Source: CAYYMZ01 sp964473025
GTDB taxonomy: Bacteria; Patescibacteriota; UBA1384; DTJR01
Direction: 5' to 3'
Length of the DNA: 57,143 nucleotides
NCBI GenBank assembly: GCA_964473025.1
Contig: CAYYMZ010000003.1
Span: 1-57,143, forward strand
In this document: positions 16,732-24,848 of the stretch, in pieces
Position numbering within the stretch: position 1 is the first letter of the stretch
How the letters are laid out: the number at the start of each line of letters is the position of its first letter
Position numbers and translations under genes: made by a program
The notes under the pieces: generated by a model
What the model was told of the DNA's origin: nothing
What the model saw: only the letters and a program-made list of their open reading frames with translations
Databases searched by the model: none

Positions 16732-19209
16732 TTATAACTTTGCCTCTCTAGCCAAATCCTTGGTTGGTTGGGGTTGTGCGGATATTTTCATTTTCTCGCT
16801 AATTTCCGCTTCCACCACAGCAACATCACGGCCGTATTTTAAACGTGACAGTTGTTGTATCGCTTTGCTCATTTGCGCATTTTCAGCCACATTATCCTTG
16901 ATCGTCTGCATACTAAACGGTTTAGTCGGCGCATTATCTACTAACAGTTTAACATAAGCGTTGTAAGCATCAATTTGGTTCAAATCAAATTGGTCGGCTA
17001 CGGGTTCAAATTCCTTGGCCATAAATTCCGCATCCGGCACGCCTACTCTGAACGAAACTAAGGTTCCAACGTTTCCGATGATTGCGTCCCTAATTGATTC
17101 GGGAATTTGAGCGATGTATTGATTTGTAATACAAAGATCGAGACGAAATTTTCTGGCCTCAGACAAGATCGAGGCAAAGGTATCGGTGGCAAAATTTTGA
17201 AACTCATCAACATATAGATAAAAATCCCGGCGCTTTTCCTCCTCGACATCCGATCTTGAAAGCGCGGAGGTAAATAATTTTGCCACGAAAATCATACCCA
17301 AAAGATTGCTGTTGATCTCCCCTATTTCTCCTTTAGCTAAATTAATAAGAAGGATTTTGCCCGAATCCATCGCTTCGCGCAGATCAAAGGCGGACTTCGC
17401 CTGCCCGATTATGTTTCGCATGGTTATATTTGTCATGAACCGGCCGAATTTCGAAATAAAATAATTGTACATTTCCGATTTATGAAAATCGGCTGTTTTT
17501 GCCAACTGCTGGACCCAGAACGCCTTGACCACAGGATCCTTTAGCGCCCCCACCCTTTCATCCCTAAAGGCATCATCAGTGAAAAGTTTTGGAATTTCAA
17601 TTAACGTGCCGCCCCCAGGATAATCCATAAGGGTCAGGGCCGCGTTTCTCATCCAGTGTTCAAATTGCGGACCAACAAAGCCCTGTTGGTTTGGATCAAA
17701 AAGTTTATAAAAAATTTGGATTGCTTCCTGCACTAAAAAGTCCTTCTGCTCTTTTGTTTTCCATTCAAGCAGGTTTAACCCCAAGGGACGCGCCGTATCA
17801 GACGGATCAAAATAAATTACATCTTCTGCCCTTTCGCGTGGGATCTTTCCGATGAGTTTTTCTACTAATTCGCCGTGCGGATCAAAAACGGCCACACCCT
17901 CGCCGGATCTTATATCCTGAAGAATCATTGACTCAAATAGCGTTGTCTTACCTGTGCCGGTCATTCCAATTGAGTAGAGGTGGCGGCGGCGGTCGGCCTT
18001 TTTGAGTCGTACCAGTATTTCCTCGCCGCGATATACATTTTTGCCGAGAATAATGCCCTCTTTTGGCAGAGCAGCTGAAACTGGGGCGCGCTTGGCCATA
18101 AACCATCTTATACCAGGCGTGTCCAAGCTCTCAGACGGAAAGTGATAAATACTGGCCAACTCTTCAGAATTAAGAATCATTTTTCTATAGCCGAGGAAGG
18201 AACGCAAGATGTAGTGAGTCAAAAAATTGTTTTTATCTGTGACTGGATGAAGCTTGAAACCATTTCTGTCCGGAGCAGAAAATTGCGACAAACCGTTAAA
18301 AATGTTTTTTAGATTAGAATCTGCCTCGAGCTTTGTTTCTGCCATTGAGAGAATTTTGATCTGGACTTCAAACCCAGTTTTTGAACCCTTCTGGGTTAAA
18401 AGCTTGAGTGTTTCCTCCTGTATTGGTGTAGTTTTTTTAAGCGGATCATCCCCTTTCGCCGAAGACGAAATAAACTGACCAAGAAAATGCCCCAACTTGT
18501 TGTACCATGATACCCCGAGCGGTATACTTTTTCCCTCCTGAATCCTGCGCATAATCCAGTCGAGCTGACCTCTCCAACCCTGACTAATCGGCCGAACCAG
18601 AATCTGAACCGCCGCCCTTGATCCTTCGCCTATTTTAGATAGAGAGTTGGTGATGGTGGAGATTGAATCATACTCAAATTCTCTAAATGTCTTAATTGGA
18701 AAGACAAAGCTTCTGGAAGTTGAGACAGAGCTGCAAGAAACCTCTAATCCTTCTTTGAAAATCCTGAATTCATTGCTTGGTTCAATACTGGCGTTCGGAT
18801 AAAAACTTTGAATTTGCTTTTGGATTAAATCAACGTGTGATCTGGGAGCACCCACGAAAAAGATAATCTCCTTGTCTTTTGAAACGAATTCAAACGAAAT
18901 AACAGGTTGGCCCTTGAACAAACCCTTCATTCCTCCTTCGTAAAGACCGCTTAAAGACGCAAAAAACTGTTCTGAGTAAGAAGTGATATCCGCAACGGTT
19001 TTCAAGCTTTCGTATTCATGCCTCTCGAATTTCTTGGGAACTTTAACCTCAAGAATTACCAGGTCGTTTGCTCTCTTAACGAGGTGCGATTTTAGATATC
19101 TGCGGTAAAGCAAATAAATTAGAATTAAAATAACTAACCCTATACTCGCCCAAATCAAAAACGAGTATGGGCTGATTGCTTGAGAATTTACCGTTGAATA
19201 GTCAACCAT
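16732..19209 (-). CDS. TraD/VirD4-like ATPase, membrane-anchored paralogue 2
   Basis: This 825-residue protein is homologous over its whole length to the next gene. It has one membrane helix (about residues 14-35) followed by YRRYLKSHL, so the ATPase core faces the cytoplasm. Walker A is GMTGTGKTT near residue 415, then VFDPHGEL, and Walker B is FYLYVDEFQNFAT. The pair is separated by a single base, so equal amounts should be made. Tandem pairs of such ATPases are common in Patescibacteria and are annotated as type IV secretion DNA-binding proteins. Substrate and polarity of DNA movement cannot be read from the sequence. Confidence 0.8.
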   Translation of the reverse strand: MVDYSTVNSQAISPYSFLIWASIGLVILILIYLLYRRYLKSHLVKRANDLVILEVKVPKKFERHEYESLKTVADITSYSEQFFASLSGLYEGGMKGLFKGQPVISFEFVSKDKEIIFFVGAPRSHVDLIQKQIQSFYPNASIEPSNEFRIFKEGLEVSCSSVSTSRSFVFPIKTFREFEYDSISTITNSLSKIGEGSRAAVQILVRPISQGWRGQLDWIMRRIQEGKSIPLGVSWYNKLGHFLGQFISSSAKGDDPLKKTTPIQEETLKLLTQKGSKTGFEVQIKILSMAETKLEADSNLKNIFNGLSQFSAPDRNGFKLHPVTDKNNFLTHYILRSFLGYRKMILNSEELASIYHFPSESLDTPGIRWFMAKRAPVSAALPKEGIILGKNVYRGEEILVRLKKADRRRHLYSIGMTGTGKTTLFESMILQDIRSGEGVAVFDPHGELVEKLIGKIPRERAEDVIYFDPSDTARPLGLNLLEWKTKEQKDFLVQEAIQIFYKLFDPNQQGFVGPQFEHWMRNAALTLMDYPGGGTLIEIPKLFTDDAFRDERVGALKDPVVKAFWVQQLAKTADFHKSEMYNYFISKFGRFMTNITMRNIIGQAKSAFDLREAMDSGKILLINLAKGEIGEINSNLLGMIFVAKLFTSALSRSDVEEEKRRDFYLYVDEFQNFATDTFASILSEARKFRLDLCITNQYIAQIPESIRDAIIGNVGTLVSFRVGVPDAEFMAKEFEPVADQFDLNQIDAYNAYVKLLVDNAPTKPFSMQTIKDNVAENAQMSKAIQQLSRLKYGRDVAVVEAEISEKMKISAQPQPTKDLAREAKL

Positions 19210-19272
19210 TGTCCCTCAAGTTGTATTATACCAAAAAGAAGCTCCGCAAATAAGAAGAGAACTGGTTGAATG

Positions 19273-20418
19273 TTATGCAAGATTTTTTCTGATGGTGCTT
19301 TTGATGTCGGATACCAAGATATGCACAAAATAGAGATTGTGTTCGGTTACCAAATGAATGCCGAGTGGCTCATTTTCTTGTATTAAATGGCGCAAATAAC
19401 TTTTTGAAAAACCTTTTTTGCAGGTGTAGCACCCGCAATTATCCGAAATTGGCCCTAAATCTTTCTTAAAGATAGATCTTTTTAAATCAATGCTTTCGTA
19501 TGAATATTTAAGGTTTTTAAGTTTTTTGCCTTTTAAACTTTTAACCCAGGACAAACCGTGTCTTGCCAGCCGTGTGGGCAAGACGCAATCAAACATATCA
19601 ATCCCAAGCGGTATAACGCGAGCAATATCTTCCGGATAACCTATCCCCATCAAATATCGCGGCTTGTTTTCGTTTAAAATTTCAGTGCACCAGGTGACAA
19701 CCTCGTAAATTTTCTCCTTTGTCTCCCCTACCGAAACACCACCAATAGCATTGCCTGGCATATTCAGATCGTTGATGTGCCGAGCCGACTTCTCCCTTAA
19801 ATCTCTAAACACCCCGCCTTGGCAAATCGGAAAAAGCGCCTGATCTTTGCGTTTTTTTGCTTTGATGCATCTTTCAAGCCAAAGGTGGGTTGCGGATATC
19901 GCCTTTTCTACATCGGTGCGCGTCGCTGTCGCGGGTGGACAAACGTCTAATGCCATTATAATGTCAGCCCCTAGTTTTTCCTGGATTTTTATTGATTTTT
20001 CAGGATCTAAATAATGCTTTGATCCGTCTAGGTGTGAGTAAAAAGTTACCCCGCGATCATCAACTTTGGCTTTTTTGATTGGAAAATCCCCCCTGTTCTC
20101 CCGCCTTCCTTCTCCTAACGAGAAAACCTGAAAACCACCCGAGTCGGTCAAAATAGGATGCGGCCACTTTATATACGAATGTAAACCACCCGCTTTTTCA
20201 ATCAAATCCTCACCCGGACGCAAATAAAGATGATAAGTATTTGAAAGAATAATTTGTGACCCGACAGTTTCGAGATCGTTTGGTGTCATTGTCTTTACCG
20301 CACCAACTGTTCCAACAGGCATAAAAACCGGAGTTTCAATAACACCGTGAGGTGTTGTAAACTCCCCGATACGTGCTTTAGATTTTTTAGATCTTGTCTT
20401 GATTTTGTATTCGAACAT
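19273..20418 (-). CDS. tgt: tRNA-guanine transglycosylase
   Basis: Tgt exchanges the wobble guanine of tRNAs with GUN anticodons for the queuosine precursor. Seen: DSGGFQVFSL (with the general-base Asp) near residue 92, GGVSVGETKE near 226, the nucleophile region MFDCVLPTR near 274, and a zinc site CGCYTCKK with a following His near GIHL. The 381-residue length is normal. No other queuosine gene is in the window, so the base would have to be imported or made elsewhere. One substrate, tRNA-Tyr(GTA), is encoded at 46186. The start has no clear Shine-Dalgarno; a strong hairpin ends 8 bases upstream. Confidence 0.95.
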   Translation of the reverse strand: MFEYKIKTRSKKSKARIGEFTTPHGVIETPVFMPVGTVGAVKTMTPNDLETVGSQIILSNTYHLYLRPGEDLIEKAGGLHSYIKWPHPILTDSGGFQVFSLGEGRRENRGDFPIKKAKVDDRGVTFYSHLDGSKHYLDPEKSIKIQEKLGADIIMALDVCPPATATRTDVEKAISATHLWLERCIKAKKRKDQALFPICQGGVFRDLREKSARHINDLNMPGNAIGGVSVGETKEKIYEVVTWCTEILNENKPRYLMGIGYPEDIARVIPLGIDMFDCVLPTRLARHGLSWVKSLKGKKLKNLKYSYESIDLKRSIFKKDLGPISDNCGCYTCKKGFSKSYLRHLIQENEPLGIHLVTEHNLYFVHILVSDIKSTIRKNLA

Positions 20419-20425
20419 TTTTCTA

Positions 20426-20454
20426 AATCAGCCCCGCTTTTGGCGGGGCTGATT
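20426..20454 (-). terminator. 12-bp hairpin between rplL and tgt
   Basis: AATCAGCCCCGC (20426-20437) pairs perfectly with GCGGGGCTGATT (20443-20454). It ends 8 bases before the tgt start and lacks a long U run, so it may act as a leaky terminator, a processing site or a block to tgt translation. Confidence 0.5.
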
Positions 20455-20460
20455 CTCATT

Positions 20461-20603
20461 TCTTATAATTGAGCACATTAGCTATGAAGGCCGTGTCATA
20501 GACAAACTGGCCTGGTTCCCACGGGGACAATTTGCTGAGACTGAGCAGGCCCGCTCGCAGGAAGTGGGAACTGCGTGCTTTCATGTCGATATGCGAACGC
20601 TCT
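20461..20603 (-). other. Structured 3' region of rplL
   Basis: No gene. GTTCCCAC (20515-20522) pairs with GTGGGAAC (20564-20571) to close a 57-base element with further GC-rich pairing inside. It lies between the rplL stop and the hairpin at 20426-20454, so it is probably transcribed as part of the rplJL mRNA. Confidence 0.3.
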
Positions 20604-21170
20604 TTATACTAACTCCGCTGTTGCACCAGCAGCTTCAAGTTTCTTCTTGGCTTCTTCGGCTTCTGCTTTCGGCAAATCTTTTCTTACTTCTTTTGGTGCA
20701 CCATCAACAAGATTCTTGGCATCAACTAATCCTAATTCCTGATTGATTTCGCGAACTGCTTTGATAACAGCGATTTTTTGAGCACCACCGTCTTTGAGCA
20801 TAACCGTATAGTTTGATTTTTCTTCGGGGGCGTCAGCAACACCTGAAGCAGCGCCAGTTACAGCAACCGGAGCAGCAGAGGCAGAAACACCAAATCTTTC
20901 CTCAAGCGCTTTGACAAGTTCTGCCAAGTCAGCGACGGAAAGCTCTTCGATATTTTTAATTAAATCCTTGAACTTACCTGTTGGTTTTGGTTTTTCAACC
21001 GGCTTCCCGGCCTTCGGCTGGTCAACCGTAGGCTGATCAGCTGGTTTTCCTTCAACCTTCTCCTCGACTTTTGGTTCTTCTTTTACTTCCTCGGCTTTTT
21101 CCTTAGCAGCTTCTTCTTTTACCTCTTCAGCTACTTCCTCTTTTTCTTCCTTCTTTTCTTCATCTGCCAT
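20604..21170 (-). CDS. rplL: Ribosomal protein bL12 (L7/L12) with an acidic N-terminal extension
   Basis: The C-terminal 120 residues are ordinary L7/L12: an N-terminal dimerisation part (FKDLIKNIEELSVADLAEL), an Ala-rich hinge, and the factor-binding domain with AVIKAVREINQELGL and LVDGAPKEV. In front lie about 65 residues of low-complexity Glu/Lys/Val/Pro sequence (EEKKEEKEEVAEEV and onward) that normal L7/L12 (about 120-125 residues) lacks. ATG 21170 is preceded by AAAGGA at good distance, so the extension is inside the translated frame. L7/L12 forms the stalk with L10 that recruits translation GTPases. Coupled to rplJ, 24 bases upstream. Confidence 0.95.
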   Translation of the reverse strand: MADEEKKEEKEEVAEEVKEEAAKEKAEEVKEEPKVEEKVEGKPADQPTVDQPKAGKPVEKPKPTGKFKDLIKNIEELSVADLAELVKALEERFGVSASAAPVAVTGAASGVADAPEEKSNYTVMLKDGGAQKIAVIKAVREINQELGLVDAKNLVDGAPKEVRKDLPKAEAEEAKKKLEAAGATAELV

Positions 21171-21194
21171 TTTGATTCCTTTCAAATTTATTAA

Positions 21195-21716
21195 TTAACC
21201 TTCAATTTGTTTTTGATATTGACTCAACACGCTAACCAATCCCCTCATATTTCCGGATAAAACATTAACAAATCCGGTTAGTGGGCCGGCAATAACGCCA
21301 ACCAGTTTCCCGTGCAACTCTTCCCGGCTTGGAAGCAATGCCAGCGATGAAACCTGTTCTTTGCCTACTTTTTCACCCAGGACAAATCCGCTTAATATTT
21401 TCAGGTTTTCATGTGCTTTCGCAAATTCATAAAGCTCTTTTGAAACCTCGACTTCGTCTGCCCCAAACGCGAAAATTAAGGGCTGGTCTAGGATTTCCTG
21501 ATCCATTTCAAGTTTTAACTCATTTAGGGCTTTCTTAACCAATGTGTTTTTGGTAACGATTAGCCGGACCCCCTTTTCTTTAAGATTTTTTCTAAGTTCG
21601 GTAATTTCGGCGGTCGATAAACCGGAATAATTAGAAGCGATTGTCGCCGAAGAATCGCGTAGTAATTCTTTTAATTCGCCCAACGATTGCTCTTTTTGAA
21701 CTCTTGTTAATTTCAT
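21195..21716 (-). CDS. rplJ: Ribosomal protein uL10
   Basis: L10 anchors L7/L12 dimers to the ribosome. The 173-residue protein shows NYSGLSTAEITELRKNLK and VTKNTLVKKAL, the RNA-binding N-domain, and ends with the C-terminal helix that binds L12. Normal length. Its leader carries an L10-type autoregulatory element and an attenuator-like hairpin, and a promoter lies at the end of rplA, so rplJ-rplL can be expressed independently of rplA. CAAGGAAAA precedes the ATG. Confidence 0.97.
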   Translation of the reverse strand: MKLTRVQKEQSLGELKELLRDSSATIASNYSGLSTAEITELRKNLKEKGVRLIVTKNTLVKKALNELKLEMDQEILDQPLIFAFGADEVEVSKELYEFAKAHENLKILSGFVLGEKVGKEQVSSLALLPSREELHGKLVGVIAGPLTGFVNVLSGNMRGLVSVLSQYQKQIEG

Positions 21717-21733
21717 TTTTCCTCTTGTTACTT

Positions 21734-21752
21734 AAAAAGGCGCTTTCGCGCC
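21734..21752 (-). terminator. Attenuator-like terminator upstream of rplJ
   Basis: On the minus strand GGCGC GAAA GCGCC is followed directly by TTTTT (21738-21734). It lies 18 bases before the rplJ start, inside the leader and after the L10-type element, so read-through may be controlled by L10 binding. Confidence 0.65.
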
Positions 21753-21769
21753 AAGACAAAACAAAAAAC

Positions 21770-21836
21770 TATTGTTTTACCTCGGCAGGCCCTTTCGGAT
21801 TAACCCCCATCGGGGGACCGGCTTTCTCAGGTACAG
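21770..21836 (-). promoter_or_regulatory. L10 leader (autoregulatory element of rplJL)
   Basis: The minus-strand leader contains GGTCCCCCGATGGGGG, then TTAATCCGAAAGGGCC, then TGCCGAGGT. This resembles the L10-leader class in bacterial rplJ mRNAs, where free L10-L12 complex binds a kink-turn element and represses the operon. The CTGCCGAGG segment near the 3' end is the most family-like part. Identification is from memory of the class, not a covariance search. Confidence 0.6.
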
Positions 21837-21838
21837 TT

Positions 21839-21867
21839 ATTATCACAAAATTATTTGATTATGTCAA
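21839..21867 (-). promoter_or_regulatory. Promoter of rplJL, overlapping the rplA stop codon
   Basis: On the minus strand a consensus TTGACA (21867-21862) and GATAAT (21844-21839) are spaced by 17 bases. The TGA within TTGACA is the stop codon of rplA. Confidence 0.75.
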
Positions 21868-22793
21868 CCTTTGATTGCTTCAACCTTGATTCCAGGACCC
21901 ATCGTAGCTGATAAAGTTGCTGAGGCAATTTTAAAGCGGGCGAAGGACTTGAATACTGTTTTTAGGTTTTCCTCGAGCTTTGCTTTATCCCATGAAACCT
22001 TACCAATCGGAAGGTGGAAGTTATTTCCCGAATCAGAGCGATAACGGACAATATTACTCTTTAAATCCTCTATTGCCTTTTTGGGATCTTCAACAACCGT
22101 ACCGTCTTTCGGATTTGGCATTTTCCCTTTAGGACCTAGGATTTTAGCAACAGCTCCAAGCTGCGGCATAATTTCGGGCGTAGCAACTAATATATCGAAA
22201 TCCGTTTCCCCCTTTTTTATTTTTTCGATCATTTCCTCTGTTGCGATTTCGACTTTAAGAGCTTTTCCCGTACCATGGGGCAAGCGGATTGTGCCGCGTG
22301 GGGCATCTTCAGCTTTCTTGCTTTTTTCGATTCTTATAGCCAAACTTATGGTTCCATCGAATTTTGAATAGGACATTTCCTTAACTGCGTCGATTGCTTC
22401 AGACAAAGGATGAACTTTATGATCGAGTTTCTCGGCACGCTTCAGATATTGTTTGGATCTTGTTTTGGGTTTTGAAACTTTGCGAGATTTTTTTCCCTCA
22501 TTTTTTTCTGACTTCTTTTGTTTCTTTGGCTCGTTTTTGGCATCAGCTTCAAGCGCGGCTTCCGTGTCAGTGTTAATTGCAGATACCTCTGGAGCGATTT
22601 CTTCCTTTGTACCGGTTTCTTCTTCTACATCCTCAATGTCTACTTCCTGCCCGGAAATGTTGTGTTCTGGAGAGCTGGGTTCATCAATTTCGGATAATTT
22701 TTGTGCCTTTTTCTCTTCTGCAACGACATTATCCTCGATTATCACTTGCTCGAGAGCTTTTTCCTCTTTTTGACCTGCGCTTTTTTTTGCCAT
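21864..22793 (-). CDS. rplA: Ribosomal protein uL1 with a long charged N-terminal extension
   Basis: Residues from about 110 on are a complete L1 (KQYLKRAEKLDHKV, MPNPKDGTV, FARFKIASATLSATMGPGIKV). L1 forms the mobile stalk that moves E-site tRNA and represses its own mRNA. The first 105 or so residues are an added Glu/Asp/Lys/Ser-rich, probably disordered segment ending in a basic KKSRKVSKPKTR stretch; normal L1 has about 230 residues, this one 309. GGAGGGAAA precedes ATG 22793. The upstream leader is a close mimic of the 23S L1-binding site. Unlike the usual order, rplK is not adjacent but at 39452. Confidence 0.95.
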   Translation of the reverse strand: MAKKSAGQKEEKALEQVIIEDNVVAEEKKAQKLSEIDEPSSPEHNISGQEVDIEDVEEETGTKEEIAPEVSAINTDTEAALEADAKNEPKKQKKSEKNEGKKSRKVSKPKTRSKQYLKRAEKLDHKVHPLSEAIDAVKEMSYSKFDGTISLAIRIEKSKKAEDAPRGTIRLPHGTGKALKVEIATEEMIEKIKKGETDFDILVATPEIMPQLGAVAKILGPKGKMPNPKDGTVVEDPKKAIEDLKSNIVRYRSDSGNNFHLPIGKVSWDKAKLEENLKTVFKSFARFKIASATLSATMGPGIKVEAIKG

Positions 22794-22802
22794 TTTCCCT
22801 CC

Positions 22803-22856
22803 AAGTGGTTCAAACGCCCAGCATTCTTGTAAATGTGCTGGGCTCCCACCAGATTC
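22803..22856 (-). promoter_or_regulatory. L1 operator in the rplA leader
   Basis: The minus-strand leader reads GGTGGGAGCCCAGCA, loop, TGCTGGGCGTTTGAACCAC. The inner stem is 8 bp (22816-22823 with 22836-22843). The outer helix GTGG/CCAC flanks an asymmetric loop GA / GTTTGAA. This copies the L1-binding site of 23S rRNA, GGUGGGAGGC and UUGAAAUACCACC. It ends about 10 bases before the rplA ATG, ideal for feedback repression by L1. Confidence 0.75.
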
Positions 22857-22868
22857 CCCTTCGGGGAA

Positions 22869-23432
22869 TTAATTAATTTTGTAAGATTTATTTTCTAAAT
22901 TATTGCCAGCAATTGAATCTACCACATCCTTGAGTGCAATGTCAATAATTTGATCAATTATTTTGCGATCTTTGCTTGGCATTTTTTGCAAAACATAATC
23001 TTCAAGTTTAAGACCGCCTTGATCGCCTATCCCAATTCTCACGCGCCAAAAATCGCTGCCAAGCTCTGAAATTATTGATTCCAACCCATTGTGACCACCT
23101 GATTGGCCTGAATAGCGGACCCTTGCCTGGCCAACCTCCAAATACGTGTCGTCACAAACAATAATTATGTCAGTTGGATCAACCTTGTAGTACTGCGCGA
23201 TTTTTGAAACCGCCTCACCCGATTTGTTCATAAATGCCAGTGGCTTAACAAGCAAGAGCTGTTGGCTTTGAAAATTTATCTCGGCTGTCTCAGCGTTGAA
23301 TTTTTTTTCTAATTTAAACTTTTCGCCCTTTAGCACTTTTTCGGCTAAGTAATCTACAGCCCAAAAACCAACATTGTGGCGCGTTGCCCCGTACTCTTTA
23401 CCCAAATTTCCTAACCCTACGATTAATTTCAT
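22869..23432 (-). CDS. pth: Peptidyl-tRNA hydrolase
   Basis: Pth frees tRNA from prematurely dropped peptides. Seen: MKLIVGLGNLGKEYGATRHNVGF with Asn10 and His20 of the catalytic set, PLAFMNKSGEAV, DDTYLEVG with the catalytic Asp, and SGGHNGLESI. At 187 residues it has the normal length. It lies between ybaB and rplA; the rplA operator starts just after its stop, so rplA has its own leader. Confidence 0.96.
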   Translation of the reverse strand: MKLIVGLGNLGKEYGATRHNVGFWAVDYLAEKVLKGEKFKLEKKFNAETAEINFQSQQLLLVKPLAFMNKSGEAVSKIAQYYKVDPTDIIIVCDDTYLEVGQARVRYSGQSGGHNGLESIISELGSDFWRVRIGIGDQGGLKLEDYVLQKMPSKDRKIIDQIIDIALKDVVDSIAGNNLENKSYKIN

Positions 23433-23484
23433 TGAAATTTATGTGTTAACTTTTTACTTTTTAGCTTTTACCTTTTACTTTAAC

Positions 23485-23790
23485 TTACATCCCGGGGAGA
23501 TTTATTCCCATCTCCCCCATCAAACCCTTCGTCTTTTCAGCCGCAACTGCTTGAACGCGGGATAATCCTTCGGAAATAATCCTAACTAATTTATCCTCGA
23601 GTTCTCTTTTGCGCTCCGAGCTTAAAAGCGATTCGTCAATTTTAATCTCTTTGATTTTCTGGTCTGCCGAGAAAACAATACTTATAAGTCCATCTGTGCT
23701 TTTAGCTTCGATTTCCGTATTGCGCAGTTCTTTTTGAACTTCCTTGGCTTTTTTCTGCAATTGATACAACTGCTTGGCTTTATCAAACAT
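23485..23790 (-). CDS. YbaB/EbfC family nucleoid-associated protein
   Basis: The 101-residue protein (MFDKAKQLYQLQKKAKEVQKE and onward) has the N-terminal coiled helix, the central LISIVFSADQKIKEIKID strand region and the C-terminal helix typical of YbaB/EbfC. These dimers bind DNA and are often encoded near recR, although here recR is 7 kb away. ATG 23790 with AAAGGAAT upstream is preferred over the longer frame, which would overlap the end of prfB. The Gly/Met-rich tail GEMGINLPGM is common in the family. Confidence 0.92.
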   Translation of the reverse strand: MFDKAKQLYQLQKKAKEVQKELRNTEIEAKSTDGLISIVFSADQKIKEIKIDESLLSSERKRELEDKLVRIISEGLSRVQAVAAEKTKGLMGEMGINLPGM

Positions 23791-23791
23791 T

Positions 23792-24763
23792 TTATTCCTT
23801 TCTTTTTTCTGCCTCAAGGTATGATTCTACAAAATTATCCAGGTCACCGTCAAGGGTTGCCAGAGGGTCGCTTGATTCTAACCCCGTGCGATGGTCCTTG
23901 ACCTGCTGGTATGGCTGCAATACATACGAGCGGATTTGATTTCCCCACTCGGCCGAAGTATGCCCGCCAATAATTTCCTTTTCTCTGGCTTTTTTTTCAT
24001 CAATTTGGCGTAACTTGAGTTTCGTTTTAAGAATCTTCATCGCCGTTTCTTTGTTTTGCAACTGACTTCTCTCGTTTTGGACCGAAACAACAATCTTAGA
24101 AGGCAGGTGGGTAATCCTTACCGCCGAATCGGTGGTGTTAACCGATTGTCCACCATGACCACCAGAGCGGAAAACATCAATTTTTAATTCTTTCTCGGGA
24201 ATTTCAACGTCCGATAACTCTTCGAATTCCGGAATAACCTCAACCAAGGCGAACGAGGTATGCCTGGCCTTATCAGCATCATATGGGCTAATCCTAACCA
24301 AGCGGTGAACGCCTGCTTCTGACCGTAGATTTCCGTAAGCATTAAGACCGGCAATTTTTATTGCCACGCTTTTTATACCCGCCTCTTCCCCTTTTGATTC
24401 GTCTAAAATTTCTGTCTTGAAATTATGCTTCTCGGCAAAACGCAGATACATTCTCATCAACATTTGAGCCCAATCTTGCGCTTCTGTTCCACCTGCTCCG
24501 GCATGAATAGATAGAATTGCACCCTTCTCATCAAATTCTCCTGAAAATAAAGTTTCACTTTCCAGTTCGTTAATTTCGTCATCGCTTTGGGCATTTTCAA
24601 ATTTATCAATCAAATTTTTAATTGCGGATAATTCTTGGCTTAAGACCGTTGCGTGTTCGCGGTCAGCCCAAAAAGAAGGGTCTTGCATTTGATTCTCGAG
24701 CTCTTTGACCCTCTGCTCTTTTTCTTCGATTTTTAGTAATTTATGCAATTCGCTCTTTTCCAT
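23792..24763 (-). CDS. prfB: Peptide chain release factor 2
   Basis: RF2 releases peptides at UGA and UAA. The GGQ loop is seen as RSGGHGGQSVNTTDSAVRITH, and the recognition tripeptide region reads ISPYDADKARHTSF, so SPY stands where SPF is usual. The N-terminal coiled domain is present but the protein (323 residues) lacks roughly 40 residues seen in standard RF2, and there is no in-frame TGA or CTTTGA slippage site, so no programmed frameshift. AAGG lies 4 bases before the ATG. Its presence argues that TGA is a stop codon in this organism. Confidence 0.95.
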   Translation of the reverse strand: MEKSELHKLLKIEEKEQRVKELENQMQDPSFWADREHATVLSQELSAIKNLIDKFENAQSDDEINELESETLFSGEFDEKGAILSIHAGAGGTEAQDWAQMLMRMYLRFAEKHNFKTEILDESKGEEAGIKSVAIKIAGLNAYGNLRSEAGVHRLVRISPYDADKARHTSFALVEVIPEFEELSDVEIPEKELKIDVFRSGGHGGQSVNTTDSAVRITHLPSKIVVSVQNERSQLQNKETAMKILKTKLKLRQIDEKKAREKEIIGGHTSAEWGNQIRSYVLQPYQQVKDHRTGLESSDPLATLDGDLDNFVESYLEAEKRKE

Positions 24764-24812
24764 ACCTTGAATTGTACCTTAAAACGACTAAAAACTCAAA
24801 GTATTTATAACA

Positions 24813-24840
24813 CAAAACCCCGTCATGCGACGGGGTTTTG
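24813..24840 (-). terminator. Terminator of the LPXTG gene
   Basis: CAAAACCCCGTC (24813-24824) pairs perfectly with GACGGGGTTTTG (24829-24840), loop ATGC. It works on either strand through its own A/T ends, and lies after the minus-strand gene at 24937. Confidence 0.75.
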
Positions 24841-24848
24841 CTTATCTT

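Noticed and set aside
23792..24800. Programmed frameshift in prfB
   Set aside because: No CTTTGA slippery site or upstream short frame was found; the ATG at 24763 gives a continuous frame.
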